From JBHIKY01 sp042139015 (GTDB taxonomy: Bacteria > Bacillota > Bacilli > Bacillales > Marinococcaceae), in NCBI RefSeq assembly GCF_042139015.1, contig NZ_JBHIKY010000021.1:1-64000 (forward strand): DNA of 64,000 nt, read 5' to 3'. Shown one piece after another: positions 23,884 to 33,816 of this stretch. The notes under the pieces are model-generated. The model was given only the letters and a program-made list of their open reading frames with translations, searched no databases and was not told the DNA's origin. Position numbers and translations under genes: made by a program. Within the stretch, counting starts at the first letter, position 1; the number at the start of each line of letters is the position of its first letter.

Positions 23884-25218
23884 ATGCTAAGAAGAAAAAA
23901 CCCATTTTTATCTGCTCTTTTTTTACTACTTATTCTCATCATGACTGCGTGCTCCGGTGGCGGAGGTGAAGGGGAAGAAACTTCTGCTGACAATGACAGC
24001 GGAGGAAGCGATTCAAACGAAGATGTGGTGGAACTTGACTTTTGGACATTCTGGGGCTCGGAAGTGCGCCGCCCCATTGTAGAACAAATAGTGGAAGATT
24101 TTAATAGTTCTCAGGACGAGATTCAAGTAAATCATCTGTTTGTACCATTTGATGATATTTGGACAAAATCTCTTGCTCAGATTTCCGCTGGCGACCCGCC
24201 GGATGTCCTGGTAAATGATATTAGAACAACTCAGCAGCGGGCGGACAAAAACCAGGTAGAAAATCTCTCTGAATTTGTAGACAGCGATATGGAGAATCGT
24301 TTTTATCCTGATCTATGGAATACGGTTCTCCACGAAGACGAGCCATATGCTATACCCTTCAATACAGATACTCGTATATTATTCTATAACAAAGACGCTT
24401 TCAAAGAGGCTGGACTGGATCCGGATCAGCCTCCTGAAACATGGGAAGAACTTGAGGAATATGCTCAGCAGCTTGATATTCAGAATGGAGATCGTTATGA
24501 AAGAATCGGTTATTATCCGCTCTGGGGAAGCGTAGGATATGATCTCTGGCTTGGAAATGCTGATGGTGGAACAGCTTTCATTGATGAAAATGGAGAACCG
24601 GCAATCAACAGTTCCGAAAAAGTAGAAGCTCTCGAATGGGTGAAAGGCTGGCAGGACCGCTATGGTAAACGTACCATTGAAGAATTCAGTGCTAACTTTG
24701 GTGGAGAAGGCGCTAACCCTTTTATCTCTGGCCAGGTAGCAATGTATTCTGACGTAGCAACGTTCTATACGAATATCCGTGATTTCGGTGAAGGAATGAA
24801 TATTGGAGTAGCGGCAATGCCTGAAAAGGAAGAAGGGAATGGACACTGGAGTGTCGGTGGTGGATTTGTATTAGAAGTTCCTCACGGAGCAGAGAATCCG
24901 GAAGCATCCTATGAATTTATTAAATTTGCCACAGACCACGAAACTCAAAAGTACTGGGCAACAGAAAACTTTGATAATGTAGCAAACATCGAAGCCTCCG
25001 AGGCAGCGGTGGAAGAACTCGAAGGCGGAGAGAAGGAAACCTATCAGACTTCTGTAGAAGCGCTTGAAGAAACAATGTTCTTCACCGCTCCGTTCGAGCT
25101 CCCAGATTATGAAGATTATATTATTCCAAATATCGACGAAGCAATGCTCGATAATATGACGCCTCAGGAAGCGCTGGACCAGAGTCAAGAAGAAGTAGAG
25201 CAGCGTTTAAATGAATAA
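23884..25218 (+). CDS. Sugar ABC transporter substrate-binding lipoprotein (family 1)
   Basis: A 444-residue extracytoplasmic binding protein. The signal peptide ends in the lipobox MTAC (Cys about residue 23), followed by an acidic Gly/Ser/Asp linker. The body carries the family-1 pattern VELDFWTFWGSE near the N-terminus, GDPPDVLVND in the hinge region and YAIPFNTDTRILFYNKDAF. Family-1 proteins capture oligosaccharides. The gene is followed by a perfect 11-pair stem-loop and then the two permease genes. No ATPase gene is nearby, so the shared ATPase MsmX is the likely motor, as in other Bacillus oligosaccharide importers. Confidence 0.88.
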   Translation: MLRRKNPFLSALFLLLILIMTACSGGGGEGEETSADNDSGGSDSNEDVVELDFWTFWGSEVRRPIVEQIVEDFNSSQDEIQVNHLFVPFDDIWTKSLAQISAGDPPDVLVNDIRTTQQRADKNQVENLSEFVDSDMENRFYPDLWNTVLHEDEPYAIPFNTDTRILFYNKDAFKEAGLDPDQPPETWEELEEYAQQLDIQNGDRYERIGYYPLWGSVGYDLWLGNADGGTAFIDENGEPAINSSEKVEALEWVKGWQDRYGKRTIEEFSANFGGEGANPFISGQVAMYSDVATFYTNIRDFGEGMNIGVAAMPEKEEGNGHWSVGGGFVLEVPHGAENPEASYEFIKFATDHETQKYWATENFDNVANIEASEAAVEELEGGEKETYQTSVEALEETMFFTAPFELPDYEDYIIPNIDEAMLDNMTPQEALDQSQEEVEQRLNE

Positions 25219-25229
25219 GAGGAGAAATC

Positions 25230-25258
25230 GAAGTGGTTTCTGGATAGGAAACCACTTC
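25230..25258 (+). other. Intercistronic stem-loop between binding-protein and permease genes
   Basis: GAAGTGGTTTC and GAAACCACTTC form a perfect 11-pair stem around TGGATAG. The tail is not T-rich, so it is more likely an mRNA-stabilising or partial-termination element that keeps the binding protein in excess over the permeases. Confidence 0.6.
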
Positions 25259-25298
25259 CTCCTTATTCATCTGACAGTAAGAAGAGGGGGGCGGAAGA

Positions 25299-26225
25299 AT
25301 GGAAATTAAAATGAAGCGGGGGAAAATAACGTCCCTTCAGAAAAAGGAAGAGCGGCAGGGGTATATGTTTATCTTCCCCTGGGTCTTTGGTTTTATCGCT
25401 TTTCTGGGCGGACCGATGCTGTTTTCTTTGTATGCAAGCTTTACTGATTATGATGTAACGTCAAGAATGAATTTCGTCGGCATCTCCAACTATACAGAAC
25501 TAATATTTAATGACAAATTCTTTTGGATCTCAATGTACAATACCCTATATTACGTCATATGGACTGTGCCGTTGACCACCATCGGTGCTATTCTGCTTGG
25601 TGTTCTTCTGAATCAGGGGGCACCTGGCATGAGAGTATTCCGCACATTGTACTATCTGCCGGCGGTTTTATCCGGTGTCGCCGTCTACCTGCTGTGGATG
25701 CAGCTTTTAAGTCCCTCCACCGGTCTTATTAACGTAGTGCTTTCCTGGTTCGGTATTCAGGGTCCTTCCTGGCTGTTTGATCCGGCCTGGACCAAGCCTG
25801 CGTTGATTATGATGAAGATCTGGGCAGTCGGAGCATCCATGCTTTTGTATTTAGCAGTACTTCAAAATGTCCCCAAACAGTTGTATGAAGCGGCAGAAAT
25901 CGATGGCGCCAACGCATGGCACAAGTTCCGCAATGTAACGCTTCCAATGATTACACCTGTTATTTTCTTCGATGTAGTCACTTCTACTATTGGAGGCTTT
26001 CAAGTATTTCAGGAAGCGCTGGTGATGTCGCCGGAAGGTAACGGCGGCCCTGCTAATTCCCTGCTTTTTTACAATTTCTATATGTATAGGCAGGCATTCG
26101 AACAGTTTAACATGGGATACGCTACAGCGATGGCATGGATCTTGTTTTTAATTATCCTGGTTATCACCTTAATTAACATTAAGTTCGGGAAGAAATGGGT
26201 GTATTACGAAGGAGGGGATAAATAA
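25299..26225 (+). CDS. Sugar ABC transporter permease (UgpA/MalF type)
   Basis: A 308-residue permease with six membrane helices. The cytoplasmic EAA loop reads LYEAAEIDGANAWHKFRNVTLP, with the conserved EAAxxDGA...F...P pattern. The N-terminal part (YMFIFPWVFGFIAFLGGP) is the usual first helix of importers for oligosaccharides. It overlaps the next permease gene by one base (TAATG), so the two are translationally coupled and should form the heterodimeric channel. Confidence 0.88.
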   Translation: MEIKMKRGKITSLQKKEERQGYMFIFPWVFGFIAFLGGPMLFSLYASFTDYDVTSRMNFVGISNYTELIFNDKFFWISMYNTLYYVIWTVPLTTIGAILLGVLLNQGAPGMRVFRTLYYLPAVLSGVAVYLLWMQLLSPSTGLINVVLSWFGIQGPSWLFDPAWTKPALIMMKIWAVGASMLLYLAVLQNVPKQLYEAAEIDGANAWHKFRNVTLPMITPVIFFDVVTSTIGGFQVFQEALVMSPEGNGGPANSLLFYNFYMYRQAFEQFNMGYATAMAWILFLIILVITLINIKFGKKWVYYEGGDK

Positions 26226-27130
26226 TGAAAGCATTAGACGATCAGAAGACAGCTTACACAAAAACTAGAGCAATGAGCCGGTCCTCTCTTTCCAATCAAA
26301 GAGTGAAAAAAAGAATGAAACGAATTATTGTATTCGCCATTCTTACACTTGGAAGCTTAACAATGCTTTCGCCGCTTTGGTGGATGCTTTCTACATCGTT
26401 GAAGTCTATGCAGGAAATTATGGTGTACCCGCCGACATTTATTCCGGAAACGTTTCATTGGGAAAATTTTGCGAATGCCTGGACAGCAGCTCCTTTTACA
26501 AAGTTTTTGTTAAATACATTGTTTATTACCGGCATAACCGTTATAGCTAATGTTCTCTCTAATGCATTTGTGGCATATGGGTTTGCGAAGATAGAATTCC
26601 GCGGAAAGAAAATTTTGTTTGCCATTCTACTGGCAACGATGATGATACCGGGATTTGTCATGCTGATACCGCAGTATATTCTATTTGCAAAGTTAGGCTG
26701 GGTCAATACATATCTGCCCTTGACCATCCCTCACATTTTCGGTAGTGCATTCTTTATTTTTTTACTACGCCAGTTTTTCATGACAATACCGAATGAATTG
26801 GTTGAAGCAGCGAAAATTGATGGCGCAAGTCATTTCTATATTTGGTCCAGGCTGATGATTCCGATGATAAAGCCGGCCCTGGCGACAGTTGCCATTTTTG
26901 CTTTTAATGGGGCATGGAACGACTTAATTGGACCGCTTTTATATTTAAGCGATGAATCGATGTACACGTTACAGCTTGGCCTGGCGACATTCCAAAGCAC
27001 TTTACAGACACAATGGCATTATTTGATGGCTGCCTCTATTCTAGTCATGCTTCCGGTGCTTATACTGTTCTTCCTGTTCCAGAAATATTTTATCGAAGGA
27101 ATGAATTTAACTGGTGGAACGAAAGGATAA
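26225..27130 (+). CDS. Sugar ABC transporter permease (UgpE/MalG type)
   Basis: A 301-residue second permease of the importer. It begins with a basic cytoplasmic stretch, then the first helix (IVFAILTLGSLTMLSPLWWML). The EAA loop is ELVEAAKIDGASHFYIWSRL. The C-terminus, YFIEGMNLTGGTKG, is the canonical MalG/UgpE-type ending. GGAGGGG lies before its ATG inside the end of the preceding gene. Together with the binding protein it should import the oligosaccharide that the downstream glycosidases cut. Confidence 0.88.
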   Translation: MKALDDQKTAYTKTRAMSRSSLSNQRVKKRMKRIIVFAILTLGSLTMLSPLWWMLSTSLKSMQEIMVYPPTFIPETFHWENFANAWTAAPFTKFLLNTLFITGITVIANVLSNAFVAYGFAKIEFRGKKILFAILLATMMIPGFVMLIPQYILFAKLGWVNTYLPLTIPHIFGSAFFIFLLRQFFMTIPNELVEAAKIDGASHFYIWSRLMIPMIKPALATVAIFAFNGAWNDLIGPLLYLSDESMYTLQLGLATFQSTLQTQWHYLMAASILVMLPVLILFFLFQKYFIEGMNLTGGTKG

Positions 27131-27262
27131 CAAATTTGCTGGCTGTGATTGAAACAAAACAGAATCCTATATCTTTATCTTCTACAATTTTTGGTGTCGT
27201 TAAAAACAAGAATGAAAAAGACGTAATAGAAAATTTTTTCAACAGGATAGGTGGGAATAACA

Positions 27263-28177
27263 GTGGACGTTAAGTTAAAACGAGAGAACCTATATACGTT
27301 AAAAAGAATGCTCGAAACAGCAGAAAAACATACTTGCGCCGTGGGTTCATTCGCCCCGCGCTATACAGAAATGATCCGTCCTGTATTACTGGCAGGAGAG
27401 AAGGCAAAATCGCCGCTGATTGTGCAAATTTCTCAAAATGAGCTGATCCGCTACGATATTACATGTGATGAATTTGCAAATGAATTTTATAAAGTGCTTG
27501 TAGAAGAGAATATCACGGTACCAGTCGTACTGCATCTCGATCACACATATGATTTCGAGGTGATAGAAGCTGCTGTGAAAGCAGGATTTACGTCAGTTAT
27601 GATTGATGCCTCTGAAAAAGATATTGACGAAAATATTGTTATTACAAAAAAAGTAGTCGAGTATGCTCGCGCAAGGGGGGTTTCAGTTGAAGCAGAGCTT
27701 GGCAGGATCGGTACTACTGATTTTATTGAAACAGACAGCGATGAAGAATTGTTCACTGATCCGGAAGAAGCTAAAAGATTTGTAAAAGAAACCAATGTTG
27801 ATGCTCTGGCGGTTTCCGTTGGTACAGCTCACGGTGTCTATAATGTAAAAAAACCTACAATAGATTTTAAACGTCTGCAGGAAATTCGCAGTCTCACTCC
27901 AGTGCACCTTGTGCTTCATGGTGGATCCGGAGTGCCGGATCATATGATTCAGGAATCGGTTCATCTTCCTAACGGCGGTGTAAGTAAAGTAAATATTGCT
28001 ACAGACCTGGAAATTTCTCTTCTAGACGCTCTCAGCCGTGAGGAACGAATGAAAAATGCAGAGTGTTCGGACCTTCCAGCGGTTAAGCTGGCAGCAGGAC
28101 AAAAGGCGGTCGAACAGACCGTTGTGGAAAAAATCTATCGTTTTTTAAAAACCAACGGCCTGGCAGAAACTTTTTAG
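27263..28177 (+). CDS. Class II fructose-bisphosphate/tagatose-bisphosphate aldolase family
   Basis: A 304-residue zinc-dependent aldolase. Zinc ligands are seen in HLDHTYDFE, VEAELGRIG (Glu) and LVLHGGSGVPD (His); the substrate-phosphate loop NGGVSKVNIATDLE is intact. Relatives KbaY/GatY split tagatose-1,6-bisphosphate, FbaA splits fructose-1,6-bisphosphate. GTG 27263 has AGGTGGG 7 nt upstream. Placed between the importer and the glycosidases, it suggests that the imported sugar is phosphorylated and cleaved to triose phosphate. The exact substrate is open. Confidence 0.86.
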   Translation: MDVKLKRENLYTLKRMLETAEKHTCAVGSFAPRYTEMIRPVLLAGEKAKSPLIVQISQNELIRYDITCDEFANEFYKVLVEENITVPVVLHLDHTYDFEVIEAAVKAGFTSVMIDASEKDIDENIVITKKVVEYARARGVSVEAELGRIGTTDFIETDSDEELFTDPEEAKRFVKETNVDALAVSVGTAHGVYNVKKPTIDFKRLQEIRSLTPVHLVLHGGSGVPDHMIQESVHLPNGGVSKVNIATDLEISLLDALSREERMKNAECSDLPAVKLAAGQKAVEQTVVEKIYRFLKTNGLAETF

Positions 28178-28187
28178 GGGGGATACA

Positions 28188-29585
28188 ATGACAAATTCTC
28201 CTTTTGACGTCCGGGGAGTCATTGAAGGATTTTATGGAGTGTATTACACCTTTGAAGAGAGAAATGACCTGCTTTCGTTTTTGGGACGAAACAATTACAA
28301 CCTCTATATATACGGCCCGAAAAATGATAGACAGCATCGGGCGAAGTGGCGTGAGCCTTATCCTGAATACATCATGAGTAAATTCTTAAAAAATGTAAAT
28401 ACCGCTCGGGATTATGGTGTAGAATTCTGCTATTCACTAGGCCCTGGTGTTTCTATGGTGTATTCTTCCAGCGAAGAAATGCAGCATATAAAAGAAAAAT
28501 TTATTTCCTTTTTTCGAATAGGTGTCCGCTCCTTCAGTTTACTGCTTGATGACATACCTTTTGAGCTGCAGCATAAAGCGGATATTGATCTCTATCAGTC
28601 AAGTGCTGAGGCTCACGCTGCTGTATGCAACAATATATACGATTGGCTGAAAGGAATGGACTCTTCCTGTTCACTCAGCATGTGTCCCACTGATTACGCC
28701 GGTCCGACACGTGGTAATGAATACCTGCCAATATTAAAACAGCAGCTTCACCCGGAAATCGATATGTTTTTTACAGGACCGGACATTTGCTCAAAAACCA
28801 TTTCTACAACCACAGTTCAAGCTTTTCGGGAGCGTACAGGCCAGAATCCTGTGATATGGGATAATTATCCAGTTAACGATCTGGCTATGAGTCCTGAGCT
28901 TCACATAGGACCGATAAGAGGACGGGATGATGACTTATATAAAGAAGCGAAAGGCTTTCTCGTAAATCCAATGAATCAGCCTGAAGCAAGTAAGATTCCG
29001 CTGTTAACGTTTGCCGACTATTTTAATGATCCACATCATTACCAGCCTGAAAGCTCGTGGAATCATGCATTAAAAGAAATTGCAGGAAAAGAGTTTTATC
29101 CACATGTTAAGCAGCTTGCTGAAAATTCTCTTCATTCCTGTTTAGGAACTACGGAAGCGGAAAAGCTTGAGTGTCTAACGAAGGAAGCAGTAATAACGAT
29201 CGAAAAAGAAGGGATTCATAATCAGGCTGTGGAAGCACTGGAAGAATATTTGGATCAGGTGGATCACTCCTGTTTCATCATTAAAAACTGGATGGACAAT
29301 ACAGCTCTTCGGAATGATCTGCTTCCCTGGATAGAAGTAATGGAGCATTGGTACTGGATGACGAAGAGGGCAATTATTTGGCTCAGATCGTTAGAAGAAG
29401 ACGGCAGCAACGACTCGAAGGCACTCAGCTTAATGGAGGAATCTCTTCAGAAAGCGCTCGCCCACCCGAAAAAAATAGGTGGAAGCGTGCTGATAAAGCT
29501 GGCAGAACTGGTCCAGCAGAAACAAAAACAGACAATCAATCGTGCTCAAGATTCACGAAGCTCTAGTGAATCCAGCGAAAAGTAG
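28188..29585 (+). CDS. GH84 beta-N-acetylglucosaminidase (O-GlcNAcase/hyaluronidase type)
   Basis: A 465-residue glycoside hydrolase. The N-terminal barrel start VRGVIEGFYGVYYTFEER and the block YIYGPKNDRQHRAKWREPYP are GH84 signatures, and the catalytic Asp pair appears in SLLLDDIPFEL. GH84 enzymes use substrate-assisted catalysis to remove beta-linked N-acetylglucosamine. No signal peptide is present, and no accessory carbohydrate-binding domain, so it should act on imported fragments in the cytoplasm. It follows the aldolase gene by 10 nt with AGGGGG before ATG. Its product would be a substrate for the BadF-type kinase. Confidence 0.86.
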   Translation: MTNSPFDVRGVIEGFYGVYYTFEERNDLLSFLGRNNYNLYIYGPKNDRQHRAKWREPYPEYIMSKFLKNVNTARDYGVEFCYSLGPGVSMVYSSSEEMQHIKEKFISFFRIGVRSFSLLLDDIPFELQHKADIDLYQSSAEAHAAVCNNIYDWLKGMDSSCSLSMCPTDYAGPTRGNEYLPILKQQLHPEIDMFFTGPDICSKTISTTTVQAFRERTGQNPVIWDNYPVNDLAMSPELHIGPIRGRDDDLYKEAKGFLVNPMNQPEASKIPLLTFADYFNDPHHYQPESSWNHALKEIAGKEFYPHVKQLAENSLHSCLGTTEAEKLECLTKEAVITIEKEGIHNQAVEALEEYLDQVDHSCFIIKNWMDNTALRNDLLPWIEVMEHWYWMTKRAIIWLRSLEEDGSNDSKALSLMEESLQKALAHPKKIGGSVLIKLAELVQQKQKQTINRAQDSRSSSESSEK

Positions 29586-29665
29586 AAGAGCAGGAGTTTA
29601 GAGAAGGGTTCCATGGACTGCCTGAACAACCGATGGGATAGGCGGCCAGTTCTGGTCGGCTGAAT

Positions 29666-29701
29666 CTATATTTGGATGTGAATGCAGCTCTGTAAATATA
29701 G
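29666..29701 (+). promoter_or_regulatory. Inverted repeat just before the GH38 ribosome site
   Basis: CTATATTT and AAATATAG form an eight-pair stem with a 20-nt loop ending directly before the GGAGAG site of the GH38 gene. It may be an RNA structure or an operator; weak evidence. Confidence 0.3.
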
Positions 29702-29719
29702 AGAGGAGAGAAATCTAAC

Positions 29720-32140
29720 GTGGAAGAAAAAGTGCTACATATGATTGGGAATGCCCACCTTGATCCTGTTTGGTTATGGCAGTGGCAGGAAGGTTTTCAA
29801 GAAACAAAAGCAACGTTTCGTTCCGCCTTGGACAGAATGAACGAATACAATGATTTTGTATTTACATCCAGTTCTGCTGCTTCTTACGAATGGATTGAAA
29901 ACAACGATTCAGGGATGTTTGAAGAAATTAAAGCACGTATTAAAGAAGGCCGCTGGCAGATTGTAGGAGGCTGGTGGATTCAGCCCGACTGTAATATTCC
30001 AAGCGGAGAGTCCTTTGCGCGGCAGGCACTGTACGGCCAGCGTTATTTTAAAGAAAAGTTTGGTGTGACAGCCACAGTCGGTTATAACGTAGACAGCTTC
30101 GGACATCACGGCATGATGCCGCAGATTCTGCAGCAGAGCGGTATGGACAGCTATGTATTTATGAGACCTATGCCACAGGAAAAAGGGCTTCCTGGCAGAG
30201 TGTTCTGGTGGGAATCAGATGACGGTTCGCGAGTGATGACCTTTCAAATTCCGTTTGAATACTGCACGTGGGGCAGAGAGTTGAATAATCATATTAAACG
30301 GTCTGCCGATGAAATAAAGAACCCTGTCAATGAAATTATGTGCTTTTATGGGGTAGGAAACCACGGAGGAGGACCGACAAAGGAAAATATTGAAAGTATA
30401 CAGCGTCTGGACGGGGCGGAGGGTTTTCCAAAGCTGAAATTCAGCACACCGAATGAATACTTCCAGACGATACGTGAAAAGAATGTCCAGCTTCCGGTAT
30501 TTCATGATGACTTACAGCACCACGCCAGCGGATGCTATTCAGTACACTCCGGTATAAAACGCTGGAACAGGGAAGCGGAGAATCTATTAATCGCTGCAGA
30601 AAAGTTTTCTTCCATTGCGTTCTGGTATAGGAATCAGCCATATCCACAGCAGTTGGGAAGGGCGTGGAAGAACGTGCTGTTCAATCAGTTTCACGATATT
30701 CTTGCAGGGACTAGTATTGAAGCAGCGTATGATGATGCCCGTGATACCCATGGGGAAGCTATGTCCATCGGCGCCAACGCTCTGAATAACGCTGTACAGT
30801 CATTGTCGTGGAATATTGATATCGAAGAAGAAGAGGGCATGAAGCCACTCGTTGTATTCAATCCACATTCGTGGGATACGAAGGTCAATGTAGAGATAGA
30901 AAACACCGCCTGGAAAGACGGACAGATTCTTATTGATGAAAAAGGAAAAGAAACACCACACCAAATTGTGCAGTCACAGGCCACAGCAAAGGGACGCAGC
31001 AGGCTCAGCTTCATTGCTCATCTCCCATCATTAGGCTACCGAGTGTACAAAATTGTCAACAGACGTTCCGAATTACATGAAAAACCTATGCATGCGGGCA
31101 GCACACGTATGGAAAATGACCGCTTCCGTGTAGAGTTTGACCCGGAGACAGGCTATATGACAAGCCTGTTTGACAAGCATAAAAAGTTTGAAGTACTGAA
31201 AAATGACTCCGGAATTCCCATTGTGATGGAAGATAAGAGTGATACGTGGTCCCACAATGTACTCCAGTATAAAAATATAGCAGGGCACTTCCGCGCAATC
31301 AGAGTGCAAAAAGTAGAGCATGGACCGGTTAAAACCGTAATGCGCATTGTCAGCACATATGGCACCTCCAGAATGATTCAGGATTTTACAATGTATAAGG
31401 AATTAGACCATATAGATGTGCATACAACGGTGGATTGGCATGAAAAGCACAAAGTATTAAAGCTGAAATATGACATAAATACTATTTTTCGAAAAGCCAC
31501 CTATGAAATTCCATACGGTCATATTGTTAGAGAAGAAAATGGAGAAGAAGAGCCTGCGCAGAACTGGATCGATTCTACAGGAATTATAAAGGATACGTCT
31601 GAAGTATACGGTCTAAGCATATTAAACGACGGAAAATACAGCTTTGACATTCAAACAACTGAAATGAGCATTACTGCTCTGCGGAGCCCAATTTACGCTC
31701 ATCACGATCCGCTCATTCCAGATGAAGAGGGAGATTATTCCTACATCGACCAGGGCATTCAGCGCTTCACTTATACTCTCCTCCCTCATGAAGGAGGATT
31801 TGAAGAAGCCGGGACAGTAAAAAGAGCATGGGAGTTGAATCAGAGACCGATAGCATTATTTGAAACATATCATAACGGGACTCTCCCCCAAAAAAAATCA
31901 TTTTTACAAATAGACAACGACAAAGTTATTATCAGTGCCTGGAAAATATCTGAAGACAATGAGGATATGATTATTCGCTGCCACGAAACTGCCGGTGAGA
32001 CGGCAAAAGCGCAAATCGAACTGCCCGACTGGAATCGGAAGATAAACTGTTTTTTTCGGCCGAACGAAATAAAATCTTTCCGAATTCCAAAAGATTCTGA
32101 CCAGTCGGTCGTTGAAACCAACATGCTGGAGTGGGAATAG
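29720..32140 (+). CDS. GH38 alpha-mannosidase
   Basis: An 806-residue retaining alpha-mannosidase. The zinc and catalytic residues are in the segments GNAHLDPVWLWQW (His, Asp), VGYNVDSFGHHGMMPQ (nucleophile Asp), and FNQFHDILAGTSIEAAYDDA (His-Asp). The C-terminal beta-sandwich region follows. It resembles cytoplasmic bacterial enzymes such as MngB. No signal peptide. GTG 29720 has GGAGAG nine bases upstream. Together with GH84 and GH36 it implies a mannose-, GlcNAc- and galactose-containing substrate or several related ones. Confidence 0.9.
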   Translation: MEEKVLHMIGNAHLDPVWLWQWQEGFQETKATFRSALDRMNEYNDFVFTSSSAASYEWIENNDSGMFEEIKARIKEGRWQIVGGWWIQPDCNIPSGESFARQALYGQRYFKEKFGVTATVGYNVDSFGHHGMMPQILQQSGMDSYVFMRPMPQEKGLPGRVFWWESDDGSRVMTFQIPFEYCTWGRELNNHIKRSADEIKNPVNEIMCFYGVGNHGGGPTKENIESIQRLDGAEGFPKLKFSTPNEYFQTIREKNVQLPVFHDDLQHHASGCYSVHSGIKRWNREAENLLIAAEKFSSIAFWYRNQPYPQQLGRAWKNVLFNQFHDILAGTSIEAAYDDARDTHGEAMSIGANALNNAVQSLSWNIDIEEEEGMKPLVVFNPHSWDTKVNVEIENTAWKDGQILIDEKGKETPHQIVQSQATAKGRSRLSFIAHLPSLGYRVYKIVNRRSELHEKPMHAGSTRMENDRFRVEFDPETGYMTSLFDKHKKFEVLKNDSGIPIVMEDKSDTWSHNVLQYKNIAGHFRAIRVQKVEHGPVKTVMRIVSTYGTSRMIQDFTMYKELDHIDVHTTVDWHEKHKVLKLKYDINTIFRKATYEIPYGHIVREENGEEEPAQNWIDSTGIIKDTSEVYGLSILNDGKYSFDIQTTEMSITALRSPIYAHHDPLIPDEEGDYSYIDQGIQRFTYTLLPHEGGFEEAGTVKRAWELNQRPIALFETYHNGTLPQKKSFLQIDNDKVIISAWKISEDNEDMIIRCHETAGETAKAQIELPDWNRKINCFFRPNEIKSFRIPKDSDQSVVETNMLEWE

Positions 32141-32246
32141 ATGTAATTCTATCAATTGGGAATAATGGATAATCAAAGTTGCTTTCAGTATATTGAACGA
32201 GAGACTTTCTTGATTCGAAAAAAGAAACGAAGGAGTTGATATATAC

Positions 32247-33050
32247 ATGATTTTGATAGAACGCCAGAAACGTATTAAAGATATCCTGATGCAGCAGCGA
32301 AGTGTCCGGGTCCAGGCGCTGGCCAAAGAATTTAATGTGTCAGAAGAGACAATCCGGCGTGACTTGAACCAGCTTGAAAAAGATGGTCTGGTTAAAAAAA
32401 ATTACGGAGGAGCGGTGCTTTTAAAGGATGTACAGTCAGCGATGAATGCTATTGTACCAGTAGATAAACGAAAGCTTGAGCATTATCAGGAAAAGGATGC
32501 GATCGGCAGGCGGGCAAAAGAACTAGTCAAAGAAAATGAGATAGTTTTTTTAGATGCTGGCTCCACCACCTGGTGTGTCGCGAGACACCTTAATCAGCTC
32601 GAAGTATTCACTGCCATTACAAATGGGCTGAACATTGCAGATGAGTTTGGTCATAACGAGTCTATTTCCCTTTTTTTGATCGGGGGAGGGCTTGACCGTA
32701 AAACGATGAGCTTTGTGCCATCGCGTCCTGAACAAGACCTGCGTCCGTACAATGCTGATATCGCATTTATAGGTACCACGGGAATCTCTATGAAAAAAAG
32801 CTTCGCAAGTCACAATATGTACGAAGCCGAAGTGAAAAGAGCTATGATTGAATCTGCGAAAAAAACCGTTATTGTCGCAGACCATAGTAAGCTGATAAAG
32901 CAGGGACTGATTTCTTTTTGTGATTTTGAAGATATAGATATATTGATTACCAGTGATCTGGCAGATGAAGACATCATCGAAGATATTCGCAGTCATGGCG
33001 TAGAAGTTATCGTAACTGCTGTAAAAGAAACAGTGGCCGATACAGTCTGA
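32247..33050 (+). CDS. DeoR/GlpR family transcriptional regulator
   Basis: A 267-residue sugar-phosphate-responsive repressor. The helix-turn-helix is VQALAKEFNVSEETIRRDLN, with the family signature continuing as QLEKDGLVKKNYGGAVLL. The C-terminal sensor domain has the DeoRC pattern (IVFLDAGSTTWCVARHL, IGTTGIS, VIVADHSKL) that binds a sugar phosphate. GGAG precedes ATG by 9 nt. It sits in the middle of the carbohydrate locus and ends with a terminator, so it is the prime candidate local regulator; its operator is not identified. Confidence 0.87.
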   Translation: MILIERQKRIKDILMQQRSVRVQALAKEFNVSEETIRRDLNQLEKDGLVKKNYGGAVLLKDVQSAMNAIVPVDKRKLEHYQEKDAIGRRAKELVKENEIVFLDAGSTTWCVARHLNQLEVFTAITNGLNIADEFGHNESISLFLIGGGLDRKTMSFVPSRPEQDLRPYNADIAFIGTTGISMKKSFASHNMYEAEVKRAMIESAKKTVIVADHSKLIKQGLISFCDFEDIDILITSDLADEDIIEDIRSHGVEVIVTAVKETVADTV

Positions 33051-33067
33051 GCGAAAAAACAGACGGA

Positions 33068-33104
33068 AAAAGCTCCTTAACTCGTTTACGGGGCTTTCTT
33101 TTTT
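33068..33104 (+). terminator. Rho-independent terminator
   Basis: AAAGCTCC pairs with GGGGCTTT (one wobble) and is followed by CTTTTTT. It separates the first half of the locus from the racemase-kinase block. Confidence 0.8.
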
Positions 33105-33153
33105 GAAAGTTTTGTCCTGTTGTAAATTTATTAGAACGAAAGGAGAGAAGAAA

Positions 33154-33816
33154 ATGAAGAATACGATAGCGATTATTCACACTACTCCGGTTACTATAGA
33201 GCCGCTGACACAGCTCGCCAAAGAAGTGGTGCTGGACTGCGAGATAATTAATATAATGGATGACTCCATACTCTCACAAATAAAGGCAAACGACGGCAGA
33301 GTGAAGGATGTGACAGAACGATTAATTCAGTATGCTGTGCAGGCGGAGCGTGCAGGGGCTGATATTGTGCTAAATGCCTGCTCTTCTGTTGGAAGCGTTG
33401 TTCAACATATACGTAAATACGTATCGGTACCGGTCGTTCGTATTGATGAAGCGATGGCAGAAGAAGCAGTGAAGCGAGGAACAAATATTGGAGTAGCAGC
33501 GACGTTGTCAACGACACTTACTCCAACATTAGAACTGCTTAAAGAGAAAGCCGGACCAGAAAACAAAACCTTTACTTCTGAATTAGCCTCCAAAGCGTAC
33601 GATTATTTAATGGAGGGGGATAAAGAGAAGCATGATGCCGAACTGACAGCTCTTCTCGGGAGGATGGCAGAGGAGCTGGATGTGGTCGTACTGGCCCAGG
33701 CTTCGATGGCCCGTGTTGTAAAAGAACTGCCTGACCGGACTCAAAAGCAGTTTCTTTCAAGTCCGGAAGCTGGCATGAAGCGTGTCAAAGCCGAACTGGA
33801 AAGAGTGAATGCGTAA
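33154..33816 (+). CDS. Asp/Glu racemase-like protein
   Basis: A 220-residue member of the aspartate/glutamate/hydantoin racemase superfamily. One catalytic Cys region is IVLNACSSVGSVV; the second Cys of true racemases is replaced in the segment VVVLAQASMARVV (Ala/Ser instead of Cys), so it may not racemise amino acids. Paralogues with altered residues occur in sugar catabolic clusters as isomerases or hydrolytic enzymes of unknown specificity. ATG 33154 has AGGAGA upstream. It is directly joined to the FGGY kinase gene, whose ATG follows its stop with no gap, suggesting a metabolic partnership. Confidence 0.7.
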   Translation: MKNTIAIIHTTPVTIEPLTQLAKEVVLDCEIINIMDDSILSQIKANDGRVKDVTERLIQYAVQAERAGADIVLNACSSVGSVVQHIRKYVSVPVVRIDEAMAEEAVKRGTNIGVAATLSTTLTPTLELLKEKAGPENKTFTSELASKAYDYLMEGDKEKHDAELTALLGRMAEELDVVVLAQASMARVVKELPDRTQKQFLSSPEAGMKRVKAELERVNA

